From Lachnospiraceae bacterium (GTDB taxonomy: Bacteria > Bacillota > Clostridia > Lachnospirales > Lachnospiraceae), in the NCBI GenBank assembly GCA_021772075.1, contig JAETNQ010000028.1, forward strand, positions 1-49,428: 49,428 nucleotides of DNA. The letters run 5' to 3'. The translations under genes and the position numbers were made by a program. The notes under the pieces were generated by a model. The model saw nothing but the letters and a program-made list of their open reading frames with translations. It was not told where the DNA came from and ran no database searches. Of the stretch, positions 36,901 through 45,479 are shown piece after piece (position 1 is the first letter of the stretch; every line of letters starts with the position of its first letter).

Positions 36901-37162
36901 CTATATATCCATAAATCCCAAGCGTATTTTTATCATGAATCCGCCAGTCTGGACGTCCTGCCGTTCCCTGATTCTTCGGTTCAAGTACAATATCACAACT
37001 ATCCTCTTTGTTAAATTCTCCAGCAAGATCTCGGATAAACATATCAAGCACTGGTCTGTATGATAACTCTGCCGTGTGCTGGCCTCCTCGTTCAGCCGCT
37101 TTATACTCTTTTTGTAACGCTCCCAAATATTTTCTTACGATAGATTCATATGACATCGCCAT
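33923..37162 (-). CDS. restriction enzyme with PD-(D/E)XK nuclease and N6-methylase-like domain
   Basis: A 1079-residue type IIG-like protein. The N-terminus has a nuclease motif: P71-D72 in GRPDWRI and E88-A89-K90 in YGYIEAKG. The methylase-like domain starts with FDYGAYYTPKIL (about 349-360), then the cofactor motif DPCCGTGSF (390-398) and the catalytic motif IIGNPPCSD with N489-P490-P491-C492. Active N6-adenine methylases normally have an aromatic residue where C492 is, so methylation activity is uncertain. The C-terminal 500 residues probably contain target recognition. AAGGGGAGCC precedes the ATG, and the start overlaps the second methyltransferase gene by 17 bases. The DNA is clearly more AT-rich than the downstream array, suggesting horizontal acquisition. 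Confidence 0.85.
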   Translation of the reverse strand: MAMSYESIVRKYLGALQKEYKAAERGGQHTAELSYRPVLDMFIRDLAGEFNKEDSCDIVLEPKNQGTAGRPDWRIHDKNTLGIYGYIEAKGLSKEPFDIKPYKEQIEKYRALGHKLVITDGIDYLYCPNDGTDLIVISLVDKTDLSKKQWSRLKVNQKFMLIAQNLFANPSPRHCNENELVEQVALRTRWLSDDILHYAEIKADEAVNEDEAQAIELLSGIRNLVYAHNDRGLRTEKVFADFTSQVIMFSLLYAHRVFCTDCDSPVEKEQKIRSYISGDLVESETLCPFRNLMIYLRDNAGTNAFISQKVDECIKFLSFVQMTSEQLENPDYHQLFELFLTKYDAQVRFDYGAYYTPKILANFVVELTNTIAEKTFAGTSIYDAGNTIIDPCCGTGSFLEELILHDPKNEIYNLCGFEILPAPYMLANYRMALINRQFRDRKHNTNILLANTLSNSVLGEAIEDNTIEGREQKRANELASMPIKLIIGNPPCSDSIRENVAQDFSIINELMEDFRPPAEERHGRSNVQKQINNPYMQFVRWSCKKLLSTQNHAILSFVVPLSFLEAESYKYARKYIVEHFSNIWVVEVDADARTGARSNGLFKTLQGRAIIILAHRFEDSEGAKVYNHIDLSRFDRTQKDEMLKKEKDVIWELFKEYEISLDTYSFIPARPFNKDLYNKFWAISGETAQKAIFKQHCSGIKLAPTAIFTHNKKPMLKRRSKEIAQKGVEAAHEWLSKQDRPPKEDKITAFQNALKNCGGIGNIEQLMDKRIKTYAFRPFMTSNVLLWKELLQSYKAGGGGTRLRPEIVTAFEDKETIGFAMAHAPKDLNPALSQFVSFCWYYPDNDMCTRGNSHIYMNQYVSGKSGGLQGNIDNALNERISKLIDMDAKRAAKELVFYVYAILCSQAYLDEFEGALFTVNQSDKRARVPIVDNAEIFKRLCELGKELAELEKADYRPENLLEFDYNFIKAQIPKGFHLANLVHPFDEENEKLVLTDGKTEIKISCPIELQKLNISGYDVVKNVWLKFNSYNYTHCDFTREDAGRLLDFLNILVTHRMVVDKIDDIVIQILSEKIDLIEP

Positions 37163-38204
37163 GGCTCCCCTTATATATATCTATGATATTTTTTCCAATA
37201 ATTTCAGCCAGCAGCGGAGGTACAGCATTGCCAATCTGACGGGCTATATCCACTTTATTACCTGCAAACTTATAGTCTAAGGGAAACGTTTGCAACAGCG
37301 CCCCTTCTCTAAGGGAAATGCTTCTAGGTTGATCAGGATGTCCAAATTTTCCTCTCGTAAAACTATCAAATCTCGCTGTTATCGTTGGTGACACATCATC
37401 CCATTTCATCCTTCCATACACATTTCTATATCCAATAACATCGCTGCTGACTTTATGGCAATCTGCCAATAGTTCTTTTGGAAGTTCATCCCTTCCCTGT
37501 CCTTCCTTCAAAGCGTTAATACGCTTCAAATTTACATCAGATAATTTGTCCCGTCTATGCAGCGGAATATTTGGATGGTCAGTTCCATCCGCCGGAGGTT
37601 CCGGTAATCTTCCAATTGTCTGTCTCACAGTTTTTTTCTTGCCGCAAATTGCCGGAAGTTTATAGTTATTCCCTAAATCTTTTCTTTCACCAACAATAAT
37701 ATATCTTCTTCTCCTCTGTGGCACCCCATAATCCTGAGCATCGATCAAATCAACATGTACAAAATATCCTAATTCTTCCATATCTTCAACCAATTGTCGC
37801 AAGATTGTCTTTCCCCGTTTGCCTGCAATTCCGCTCACGTTTTCCATTACAAAATAATATGGGAAAATCTCATCTATCAATTTTCCATATTTAAGTACCA
37901 ACTGATTTCTTTCATCCGAATCAGCACCGCGTCTTTGTACGGAAAAACCCTGACACGGAGGACCTCCGGCAAGCAAAAACAATTCTCCACGTTGTAATCC
38001 GCATATCTTTAATAAGTTTCCTCCAAGCATATCTGAAATATCAGAAACTATTGCAGGATGATTATAAAAATCTGTATTCTCTTTCAGCGTTTCTATACAC
38101 TTAGGATCTATGTCAAAACTAAGAAGAATATCATATCCCGCTCTTGAAAGGCCTAATCCAAGTCCCCCTCCGCCGCAGAAAGTATCTATACAAGTGTATT
38201 TCAT
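37146..38204 (-). CDS. DNA cytosine-5 methyltransferase (second of a pair)
   Basis: A 352-residue C5-cytosine DNA methyltransferase. Motif I DTFCGGGGLGLGL, catalytic motif IV GGPPCQGFS with C84, motif VI VMENVSG, motif VIII PQRRRR, and motif X RQIGNAVPP are all intact, so it should be active. It begins 4 bases after the first methyltransferase stop and overlaps the restriction gene start. Two different C5 enzymes in one operon suggest an asymmetric recognition sequence in which each enzyme protects one strand, as known for some type IIS systems; that is inference here. It is AT-rich like its two partners. Confidence 0.95.
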   Translation of the reverse strand: MKYTCIDTFCGGGGLGLGLSRAGYDILLSFDIDPKCIETLKENTDFYNHPAIVSDISDMLGGNLLKICGLQRGELFLLAGGPPCQGFSVQRRGADSDERNQLVLKYGKLIDEIFPYYFVMENVSGIAGKRGKTILRQLVEDMEELGYFVHVDLIDAQDYGVPQRRRRYIIVGERKDLGNNYKLPAICGKKKTVRQTIGRLPEPPADGTDHPNIPLHRRDKLSDVNLKRINALKEGQGRDELPKELLADCHKVSSDVIGYRNVYGRMKWDDVSPTITARFDSFTRGKFGHPDQPRSISLREGALLQTFPLDYKFAGNKVDIARQIGNAVPPLLAEIIGKNIIDIYKGSHGDVI

Positions 38205-38208
38205 AAAG

Positions 38209-39510
38209 TTATGCCCTTTCTTTCATCTTTATTCCTGCAATAACGCTAGAATACGAACTATTCACCGGCTTAGTAATGGACTCCAAGGACGCTGCCCTTT
38301 CTTCCTCAGTTGGCTCCGTGGAAATCAGTTCAATCAAAACATTTGTTGCAATCGCCGCTGACAAAAATGGGGGAACCGCTTCTCCAATCTGTCGGTATAT
38401 GTCGTCAGATTTTCCCATAAACTCAAAACCGTTTGGAAAACTTTGGAGCAAAGCTGCCTCCCTAGCCGTTAAGCCACGATCCTGCTCAGGATGGGAATAT
38501 CTGCCGCTCGCAGGATTTCTTGCATAATGGGTTATTGTAATAGAAGGTCTATCCCAATACAGCCTTCCATACACATCCGAAAATCCCTTTATACGGTCTA
38601 AACATGAAGGCCCCACGCCTTCAGGTCTGCTTCCTCCATTATGTGGCACGCTTTTTATTACATTAATGGTACTTGCTTTGTGCGCGGCACTTTTATGCAT
38701 AGGATCATTAGGGGCAGCCACTCCCGCATCCACCTTTGGCAGATTTCCAATAGCATCCCTGACCGTGCGAAAATTTTCTTTTTGCAAAACCTCCTCTGGC
38801 AACAAAAAATCTTTTTTCATTCCAATAATAACGGAACGAAATCTTTCTTGCGGAACGCCAAATGCTGCTGCATTGTATATATTTTGTTTGATAGTATAGC
38901 CTGCTCGCTCAAAATTTTCTTTTGCAGAAGAAAAATATTTCCAATATCTTTCAGATAAAAATTCCGGTACATTTTCCATAACAATGGCATCCGGTAATAT
39001 ATGTTCAACTATTTTAGAAAATGCAACAATTAAGCTATTTCTATCATCATCTTCTTCATTCCAACGCTTCTTTCTATGTGATGAAAAGCCCTGACATGGC
39101 GCACATCCTATAAGAATGCAAGGCAATTCTTTGCTATAACCAATCCGTTTTAAAAATTCATCCAACCTTCCATCTTCATATGCCAGCTTCACTATATCTT
39201 CATTTAATAAAGGCGTCTTATAATTATGGCTATATGTAGCGGCTGATATGGCGTTAATGTCACACCCTCCAAGCATATTGAATATAGGAAATATGTCATT
39301 TAATGCCATAAAACCTAATGATGTTCCGCCTGCTCCACAAAAAAGGTCAATTACTTGTATTCCTTCTTTATAAATAACACGTTCTTCTCCAGGATGAAAT
39401 TTTATTATGGCATCCTGATCTAACTGCAACAATTCCTTTTTTAATACTCTGAAATCCTTTTTCCCCCAATTCTCTTGCTGAATAAAATCTTTTATTTCAT
39501 CTACATTCAT
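38209..39510 (-). CDS. DNA cytosine-5 methyltransferase (first of a pair)
   Basis: A 433-residue C5-cytosine DNA methyltransferase. Motif I VIDLFCGAGGTSLGF, catalytic motif IV GCAPCQGFSS with C139, motif VI VMENVPEF, motif VIII QERFRS, and motif X YRQIGEAVPP are present. A 50-residue N-terminal extension and a short tail distinguish it from the second enzyme. GGGAGAAAATTAA leads into the ATG. It is first in the operon, so modification would precede restriction in expression, as is usual. Its sequence differs enough from the second enzyme that it is not a recent duplicate. Confidence 0.95.
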   Translation of the reverse strand: MNVDEIKDFIQQENWGKKDFRVLKKELLQLDQDAIIKFHPGEERVIYKEGIQVIDLFCGAGGTSLGFMALNDIFPIFNMLGGCDINAISAATYSHNYKTPLLNEDIVKLAYEDGRLDEFLKRIGYSKELPCILIGCAPCQGFSSHRKKRWNEEDDDRNSLIVAFSKIVEHILPDAIVMENVPEFLSERYWKYFSSAKENFERAGYTIKQNIYNAAAFGVPQERFRSVIIGMKKDFLLPEEVLQKENFRTVRDAIGNLPKVDAGVAAPNDPMHKSAAHKASTINVIKSVPHNGGSRPEGVGPSCLDRIKGFSDVYGRLYWDRPSITITHYARNPASGRYSHPEQDRGLTAREAALLQSFPNGFEFMGKSDDIYRQIGEAVPPFLSAAIATNVLIELISTEPTEEERAASLESITKPVNSSYSSVIAGIKMKERA

Positions 39511-39777
39511 TTAATTTTCTCCCATTAAATATAGTTGTTTTTCTATTTTACCAATTATGGTGTCCAATAATCCGTACTCATACGAGCGATGCACAAAACT
39601 CATATATCTTTTATAAATTCAACAATTTTCACCATTTCTTATAATTTACAGTCATTTTTCAGTTCCTAACAACTACAATATATTGAATTTATTTTTGCTT
39701 CAAATACATTATAAGCTATACATCTACAAAACACAAATCTTCTTTTTACCTTCTGTCAGGGAAATCTAAAAAAAGTC
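39511..39777. other. AT-rich divergent intergenic region
   Basis: Between the methyltransferase operon and merR. It is very AT-rich and holds no convincing open frame or hairpin. A promoter for the minus-strand array must lie here or upstream genes lack one, but I could not place it confidently. Confidence 0.5.
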
Positions 39778-39808
39778 TTGTTTATGACGCTGCGTAATCA
39801 TTTATAAT
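39778..39808 (+). promoter_or_regulatory. MerR-type promoter with 19-base spacer
   Basis: TTGTTT (39778-39783) and TATAAT (39803-39808) are separated by 19 bases, the long spacing typical of MerR-activated promoters. The spacer contains an imperfect dyad, ATGACGC-T-GCGTAATCAT. It lies 23 bases upstream of the merR ATG, fitting autoregulation. Confidence 0.6.
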
Positions 39809-39830
39809 ATGTATCAGGAGGGAAGTAATC

Positions 39831-40631
39831 ATGGCAAAATACAGGGCAATACCAGCAGGATTTATGACAGTTGGCGAAGCAGCAAAGAAAATGGGCGTTA
39901 CTGTCCGCACTCTGCAATACTACGATAAAGAAGGGCTTCTCTCCCCATCGGCGGAAAGCGAGGGCGGACGCAGGCTTTATACCGATAAAGATTTGGTTAT
40001 GCTTCATCAGATTCTCTCTTTGAAATCATTGGGGTTTTCTTTGGACAATATAAAACAATGCCTGATTTCTTTAGAGACGCCGGCTGATGTTGCAAACGCT
40101 CTTGCAGAACAGGCAGATGCCGTACGCCAAAAAATAGAACAGCTTAAATCTTCTTTGACGGCAATAGAACAGTTAAAAACAGAAGTCTTGCAAATGCAGA
40201 CAGTCAATTTTAAAAAATATGCAGATATTATTGTCAATCTGCAAATGGAGAATGACTTTTACTATCTGATTAAGCGTTTCGATGATGATACGCTTGACCA
40301 TATCCGCAATCAGTTTGACAAGGAAAGCGGTTTTGATTTTATGGACAGATTTAACCGCTTGAGCGATGAAATCGTACAGCTTCAAAAGGAAAATGTACCG
40401 CCTGAAAGCGAAAAATGCCAGCAAGTCGTAAAAGAATATTGGGGCTTGATTATGGAATTTACAAACGGTGATAGGAATATGCTTCCAAAATTGATGGAAA
40501 TCGGCAATATCGATACCGCCGCAAACGCATGGGAAGAAAGACAAAAAATCGTAAACGATTATTTAGAGCCGGCTTTGCAAGTCTATTTTTCAAGGCTTGG
40601 AGCAAATCCGTTTGATGAGGCGGAACAATGA
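39831..40631 (+). CDS. MerR family regulator with TipAS-like ligand domain
   Basis: A 266-residue regulator. The N-terminal winged helix (TVGEAAKKMGVTVRTLQYYDKEGLL, then GGRRLY) and long dimerisation helix (about residues 75-125) are typical of MerR. The C-terminal half resembles the drug-binding all-helical domain of TipAL-type activators (FMDRFNRLSDEI...WGLIMEFTNGD). GGAGGGAAG precedes the ATG. It overlaps the ABC transporter gene as ATGA, so it probably activates that transporter in response to a small molecule. With the transporter apparently fused by deletion, the response may now be non-functional. Confidence 0.9.
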   Translation: MAKYRAIPAGFMTVGEAAKKMGVTVRTLQYYDKEGLLSPSAESEGGRRLYTDKDLVMLHQILSLKSLGFSLDNIKQCLISLETPADVANALAEQADAVRQKIEQLKSSLTAIEQLKTEVLQMQTVNFKKYADIIVNLQMENDFYYLIKRFDDDTLDHIRNQFDKESGFDFMDRFNRLSDEIVQLQKENVPPESEKCQQVVKEYWGLIMEFTNGDRNMLPKLMEIGNIDTAANAWEERQKIVNDYLEPALQVYFSRLGANPFDEAEQ

Positions 40632-41887
40632 GTAGTGCAATACAAGTTCGTGAACTAAAGAAAAATTATGGCAGCCATATTGTTCTCAAGGGGCTTGATT
40701 TTCAAATCGAAAAAGGAGAGATTTTCGCCCTGCTCGGCATAAATGGAGCAGGAAAAACCACAGTTCTTGAATGTATCGAGGGTTTGAGGCCATATGACAG
40801 CGGCACGATTACTGTAAACGGAAAAATGGGTATTCAGTTGCAATCATCATCTTTGCCCGCCCATATCAGGCCGATGGAGGCTGTAAAGCTGTTCGCCAAA
40901 TGGAATAGCGCAGCCATTGATTATGCTATGCTCAATGCTCTTGGTATCAAAGAAATGGAAAAGAAGCAGTATACTCAATTATCCACAGGGCAGAAAAGGC
41001 GGCTGCACCTTGCCCTTGCACTGATCAGCAGTCCTAATATTATTTTTCTTGATGAGCCGACTGCCGGGCTTGATGTCGAAGGAAGGCTGTCGCCCCACAA
41101 ACAAATCCGAAAACTGAAACCGCAAGGAAAGACGATTATTCTGGCAAGCCATGATATGGCGGAAGTGGAAACCTTATGCGACCGCATTGCCATTTTGAAT
41201 AACGGAAATATTGCCTTTTGCGGCACAGCTTCGGAATTAACCGATACAGTCGGGAAAAAATATTTCATCCATATCAAAACGCAGCAAGGAGACATCACTT
41301 TTGAAACGGACAATATTGAAGATACTCTGATACAATCCATGATTGTGATGAGCGTATCCATGGGAGCATTTACCGGGTTGCCGCCATCACTGATTGAAAC
41401 TTACGGAAGTGCTGTAAAAAAGGTTTATAAAGCAAATGGAGTGCCTCTATATTTAGGTCTTGTTACAATGTTCCTTTCTGCATTCGTGCATTTGATGATT
41501 ACCTGTTCCATCATATTACTGCTTGCCCCTGTGCTGTTTGAGGCGGTTTTGCCGATACATCTTTCATTTTTCTTTCTTGCGCTCGCTATATACATTATTG
41601 TATCACTGAGCATTGGAAGTATATTGGGGCTGATTGTAAAAAACCAAGCAAAGCTGACGATGACAGCGCAGCTTGTGTTTTTGCCCTCGATTATGCTTTC
41701 GGGAATTATGTTCCCCAGCGACTTGCTGCCCGATTTTCTTGAAACCATAGGGCGCATCTTCCCCGCTTTCTGGGGATACCGCCTCATGTTGGATCATGGG
41801 TTTTGCTTTGAAAATCTATGGTATCTCATCCTTGTTTTTTTTGCGGCGGCTATCGTATGCCTGTTCCTTTCCCGCCAAAAGCAGTAA
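40628..41887 (+). CDS. ABC transporter: ATPase fused to a truncated ABC-2 permease
   Basis: A 419-residue protein. Residues 1-225 form a complete ABC ATPase (Walker A GINGAGKTT, signature LSTGQKRRL, Walker B IIFLDEPTAGLD, H-loop ASHD). At about residues 230-245 the sequence passes from an ATPase tail (FETDNIEDTLI) straight into permease sequence (MIVMSVSMGAFTG) with four to five membrane segments and a C-terminus like ABC-2 efflux permeases (MLSGIMFPSDLLP, FWGYRLML). Normally these are two genes, so an in-frame deletion removed the ATPase tail and the first permease helices. The protein could still be produced, but transport activity is doubtful. The stop is adjacent, with zero spacing, to the convergent HD-GYP gene stop. 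Confidence 0.85.
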   Translation: MSSAIQVRELKKNYGSHIVLKGLDFQIEKGEIFALLGINGAGKTTVLECIEGLRPYDSGTITVNGKMGIQLQSSSLPAHIRPMEAVKLFAKWNSAAIDYAMLNALGIKEMEKKQYTQLSTGQKRRLHLALALISSPNIIFLDEPTAGLDVEGRLSPHKQIRKLKPQGKTIILASHDMAEVETLCDRIAILNNGNIAFCGTASELTDTVGKKYFIHIKTQQGDITFETDNIEDTLIQSMIVMSVSMGAFTGLPPSLIETYGSAVKKVYKANGVPLYLGLVTMFLSAFVHLMITCSIILLLAPVLFEAVLPIHLSFFFLALAIYIIVSLSIGSILGLIVKNQAKLTMTAQLVFLPSIMLSGIMFPSDLLPDFLETIGRIFPAFWGYRLMLDHGFCFENLWYLILVFFAAAIVCLFLSRQKQ

Positions 41888-43585
41888 TCAGGATACAAAC
41901 TCCCTGTCATAATACTCTGTCAGATGTTCCCTGCATCCGATAAACACCTTCCCCAGTTCCGGATCAAAATGACTTCCGAGAGATTCCTCTATAATATGAA
42001 AGGCTGTGTCATAATCCATGCTCTCCTTGTAGCATCGCTTGCTCACAAGCGCGTCAAAAACATCCGCCAGCGCCATAATCCGTGCCTCCAGAGGGATTCC
42101 GATCCCTGACAGATGGTCGGGATATCCCGAACCATCCCATTTCTCATGATGATAGTGAGCCATATTCTCCGCAATTTGGATAAACGTCTCATCCTCTACG
42201 CCACACAGCACCCGCGCCACGATTTCTCCGCCCCTGCCCGCATGATTCTTCATCTCCTCAAACTCCTCCTGCGTAAACTTCCCCGGTTTGCGCAGAATTC
42301 TGTCATCCACCGTTATTTTTCCGAGGTCATGCATCGGTGCCGCCTTCGCGACATAAGCAAGGAAATCCTTTGAGAAACCATAGGGAATTCCAAATTCCTC
42401 CAATTTCCCCGTAAATATCCGTACCACTTCGCTTGTCCTTTTCACATGCCCGCCGGTACTGCTGTCCCTGCTTTCAATCATATCTGCCACGCCGAGAAGT
42501 ATCTTATCCTGCATCTTACCGATATGCTCCGTCTTTTCCTGCACCGCGTTTTCAAGTTCTGTATTGTAATGATTCAAGAGACGGACATACTGCCTTCTCT
42601 GTGTATCGTCCTGAATCTCGACCATCAGACCGACTTTTTTCTTCTGCGCGCCGTGATACAACGTCCTGACAGAACAATGCAGCTCTTTTTCTCCCCTGAC
42701 AATATAATAATCCTCCCTCCCTGCTTGCTGCAGCCGAAGTTCCACATTGTCGTACAGGAACGCATTTTCCTTGCCGATTCTGTAATCAACCCTGAGTTCG
42801 GAGACTTCCGGCAGATACTCCTTCACCTTCTCGTTGCACCCCAGATAATTATGCTTCCTGTCAAAAACCAGATAACCATATGTACTGTGTTCCTTCAGCG
42901 CATTTGCAATATGATCCGCCACCTCATACATACCGATCCTGCGGATCAGCACCAGAATCAATATTTCATCCAGCAGATAGACAAAGACCATCCATTCTGT
43001 CTCAGAGTGAAGCATTCTCTCCCCCACATAAACGCCTATGGAAAACATCTGCGCGATAAAAAGGCTTAAGATCACTTTATAAGAGATCCTCTTCTGCCAA
43101 AAAAAAGAGACTGTCAACACCCGGATGCACAATGCCATACACAGAAACACAAACACCGGATACAGCGTATGCATTGGTCCGTATTCCTTCTTCAAAAAAG
43201 AGATACCGCCTCTTGTGACCAGTTCCACCCTGCTGTAAAATTCCGTGTCCGAACCGATGCGAAATACATAATACAGAATCACGGACGCAAACGCCAAAAG
43301 GGACAGGACAAGCAGCCCTCTAACTTTCTGCTGGCATAAACCGGCTATACTCAAAAAAAGCAGAATCGGAACAAATACCCCTCCCAGATATACGAGACAG
43401 TTCGCGCTAACCGCACGCTCCAACGAATATGCCGTGCAAATGGAATAGTAGCCGAAATTGCTTATCGTGATCGCCATAAACAGCAAAAGAAAGTTCGTGA
43501 CCTTCTGCTTCTGCCCTAAAATGATCAATATCAAAAAAAATATAATTGACATACAAAATGCGATGCCGTAAAGCCGTACTATCAT
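41888..43585 (-). CDS. membrane-bound HD-GYP phosphodiesterase
   Basis: A 565-residue signalling protein. The start ATG at 43585 begins MIVRLYGIAFCMSI and has GGAAAGGAAAGC upstream; an in-frame extension to 43681 is less likely. The N-terminal part has about seven membrane helices like the 7TM sensor module of some histidine kinases, followed by a PAS-like region (HNYLGCNEKVKEYLPEV) and a long helix. The C-terminal HD-GYP domain is intact: ESRDSSTGGHVKRT, MHDLGKI, HHEKWDGSGYP. Such domains hydrolyse cyclic di-GMP. Ligand unknown. Composition is similar to the chromosome average. Confidence 0.9.
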   Translation of the reverse strand: MIVRLYGIAFCMSIIFFLILIILGQKQKVTNFLLLFMAITISNFGYYSICTAYSLERAVSANCLVYLGGVFVPILLFLSIAGLCQQKVRGLLVLSLLAFASVILYYVFRIGSDTEFYSRVELVTRGGISFLKKEYGPMHTLYPVFVFLCMALCIRVLTVSFFWQKRISYKVILSLFIAQMFSIGVYVGERMLHSETEWMVFVYLLDEILILVLIRRIGMYEVADHIANALKEHSTYGYLVFDRKHNYLGCNEKVKEYLPEVSELRVDYRIGKENAFLYDNVELRLQQAGREDYYIVRGEKELHCSVRTLYHGAQKKKVGLMVEIQDDTQRRQYVRLLNHYNTELENAVQEKTEHIGKMQDKILLGVADMIESRDSSTGGHVKRTSEVVRIFTGKLEEFGIPYGFSKDFLAYVAKAAPMHDLGKITVDDRILRKPGKFTQEEFEEMKNHAGRGGEIVARVLCGVEDETFIQIAENMAHYHHEKWDGSGYPDHLSGIGIPLEARIMALADVFDALVSKRCYKESMDYDTAFHIIEESLGSHFDPELGKVFIGCREHLTEYYDREFVS

Positions 43586-43746
43586 TGTCGCTTTCCTTTC
43601 CTTGCTATCCTGCGTCAACTCAATCTTTTTTATTTTACAGATGATTTCAATAGAAGGAAAGTACTTTGGCAGGAACGTCAATTTTCTGGCAAAAACGTCA
43701 GCCGATTATATATGCGCGAACAGACTTTATTGCAAAGGGGTTATTA

Positions 43747-44467
43747 TCAAAACAGCTGTATGTCCGTATGCCCTTTTTCCAAAATATCCGCAATCCTCTC
43801 ACAGGCATGCCCATCCCCATAAGGGTTGGAAGCATGCTCCATCCGTTCATATGCTTCCCGGTCATTTAACAATCTGCTGAACTCAGCATAAATCGTACTT
43901 TCTTCCGTACCGGCCAGCTTAAGCGTGTCCGCCTTGATTCCTTCCGGCCGCTCCGTCGTATTTCTCATTACCAGCACAGGTTTCCCCAAGGACGGGGCTT
44001 CCTCCTGGATCCCTCCCGAATCCGTAAGAATCAGATAACTGTGTTTCATAAAATTATGAAAATCCAATACATCCAGCGGCTCTATAATATGCATGCGTTC
44101 TTCTTTGCCCCCGTCTGAAGTCTCTCCAAAAATCTCTTCTGCCGCTCTGCGTACCTGCGGGTTCATATGAATCGGATAAATGGCCTTCACATCCGGATGT
44201 TCATCCATGACGCGCCGGATTGCCCTGAACATATGGCGCATTGGTTCTCCAAGATTCTCACGGCGGTGCGCCGTAATAAGAATCAGTCTGGAATCGGAGG
44301 CCCATACAAGCTCCTGATGGGAATAGCTTTCCCTGACCGTCATCTTCATCGCATCAATCGCCGTATTGCCCGTCACCCATATCTTCCCCGCATCCCGGCC
44401 TTTTCCTAAGTTCCCTTACCAATGGACACATTTTTATAGCTTCCGGCCTTGTGCCAAAAATAAGCAT
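43747..44467 (-). pseudogene. wecB: UDP-N-acetylglucosamine 2-epimerase with large internal deletion
   Basis: The 3' part (44376-43747) encodes the C-terminal half of a WecB-type epimerase: VTGNTAIDAM, ITAHRRENLG, MNPQVR, DSGGIQEEAP, and RNTTERPEG. The 5' end is also present: ATG at 44467 reads MLIFGTRPEAIKMCPLVREL, the normal WecB N-terminus. Directly after it, the frame shifts within RKRPG and a stop follows at about 37 codons, while the C-terminal frame resumes as GRDAGKIWVTGNT. About 165-170 codons are missing. The enzyme normally interconverts UDP-GlcNAc and UDP-ManNAc for surface polysaccharide; this copy cannot. Confidence 0.85.
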
Positions 44468-44588
44468 AATTTTTTTCTCCGTTTCTTTCTTAATTTTCTA
44501 TCCGGCATCCATAAGTTCTTCCATATCTAAAACTTCACCAGATTTTCACCTCACATCATTCATTGCATATCACAAAGGAGACATTTCT

Positions 44589-45479
44589 ATGAAGAAAAAC
44601 AATTTATTTTCCCCTATCGACGACCCAGTATTCTCAAGGCTACAGCACGCATACGGTCCAATTCCCTATAACATGACCAACGACTACATGTTCCGTGCCG
44701 TTCTGCAATCCAACAACAAAGCGCTCCGAGGACTCATCTGTTCTCTTCTTCATTTGGAAGAAACGCAGCTTCATTCCGTTGAAATTACAAATCCCATCAT
44801 TTTGGGGAAATCAATCAAAGATAAAGAAATCCGACTGGATATCAATATCCGGCTAAACAACAGCAGCATCCTTAATCTGGAAATGCAGGTTGCCAACAGA
44901 CTAAATTGGCCAAATCGCTCACTCCTCTATCTTGGGCGTTCCTTCGACAACCTGAATCGCGGTAATGATTATGCCGACATAAAGCCCGCCATACATATCG
45001 GCTTCCTTAACTACACTCCATTTCCAGAATACCCCGAATTTTACGCCAGTTACAAAATGATGAATGTAAAAAATCATCATATTTACAGTTCTCATTTCGT
45101 CCTGAATGTGGTAGACTTATCTCGTATCGATTTGGCAACTGATGAGGACAGGCAATACCAGGTCGATGCTTGGGCCAGATTGTTTAAGGCCACCCACTGG
45201 GAGGAGGTTAGAAAAATGGCAAAGCAAAACGAATATTTACAAGAAGCTTCCAAAAGCATTTTCTTATATAATACTGATGAGCAAATCCGCAAGATGTGCC
45301 TAGATCGGGTTGAATACCATGAAGATCTTCGCCGCCATCAATGGTTTATTGAAAAGCAAGAGAGAATTATTGCTGAGAAGGACAGCATCATTGCTGAAAA
45401 AGATAATAGGCTTGCCGATCTGCTTACCCAGATTCAGGAATTAACCGCTGAAAACGAAAGGCTGAAAGCCAATTCCTAA
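44589..45479 (+). CDS. Rpn family PD-(D/E)XK nuclease (PDDEXK_2, putative transposase annotation)
   Basis: A 296-residue protein. The N-terminal nuclease shows the family order: MTNDYMFRAVL, then IRLDINIRL and a NLEMQVAN strand, in which D and E-x-Q form the catalytic PD-(D/E)XK site. The C-terminus ends in a coiled coil with repeated IIAEKD units (residues about 260-275). The ATG at 44589 has AAAGGAG at the right distance. Rpn proteins are recombination-promoting nucleases; despite the transposase label I see no inverted repeats or target duplications, so it is solitary. It lies next to the deleted wecB, which may be coincidence. Confidence 0.85.
   Translation: MKKNNLFSPIDDPVFSRLQHAYGPIPYNMTNDYMFRAVLQSNNKALRGLICSLLHLEETQLHSVEITNPIILGKSIKDKEIRLDINIRLNNSSILNLEMQVANRLNWPNRSLLYLGRSFDNLNRGNDYADIKPAIHIGFLNYTPFPEYPEFYASYKMMNVKNHHIYSSHFVLNVVDLSRIDLATDEDRQYQVDAWARLFKATHWEEVRKMAKQNEYLQEASKSIFLYNTDEQIRKMCLDRVEYHEDLRRHQWFIEKQERIIAEKDSIIAEKDNRLADLLTQIQELTAENERLKANS

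Noticed and set aside
33923-39510. BREX or DISARM system
   Set aside because: No BrxA/B/L, PglZ, DrmA/B helicase or phospholipase-D gene; only methyltransferases and one nuclease/methylase.
44589-45479. Insertion sequence carrying the Rpn gene
   Set aside because: No terminal inverted repeats or target-site duplication were found, and Rpn proteins are often solitary.
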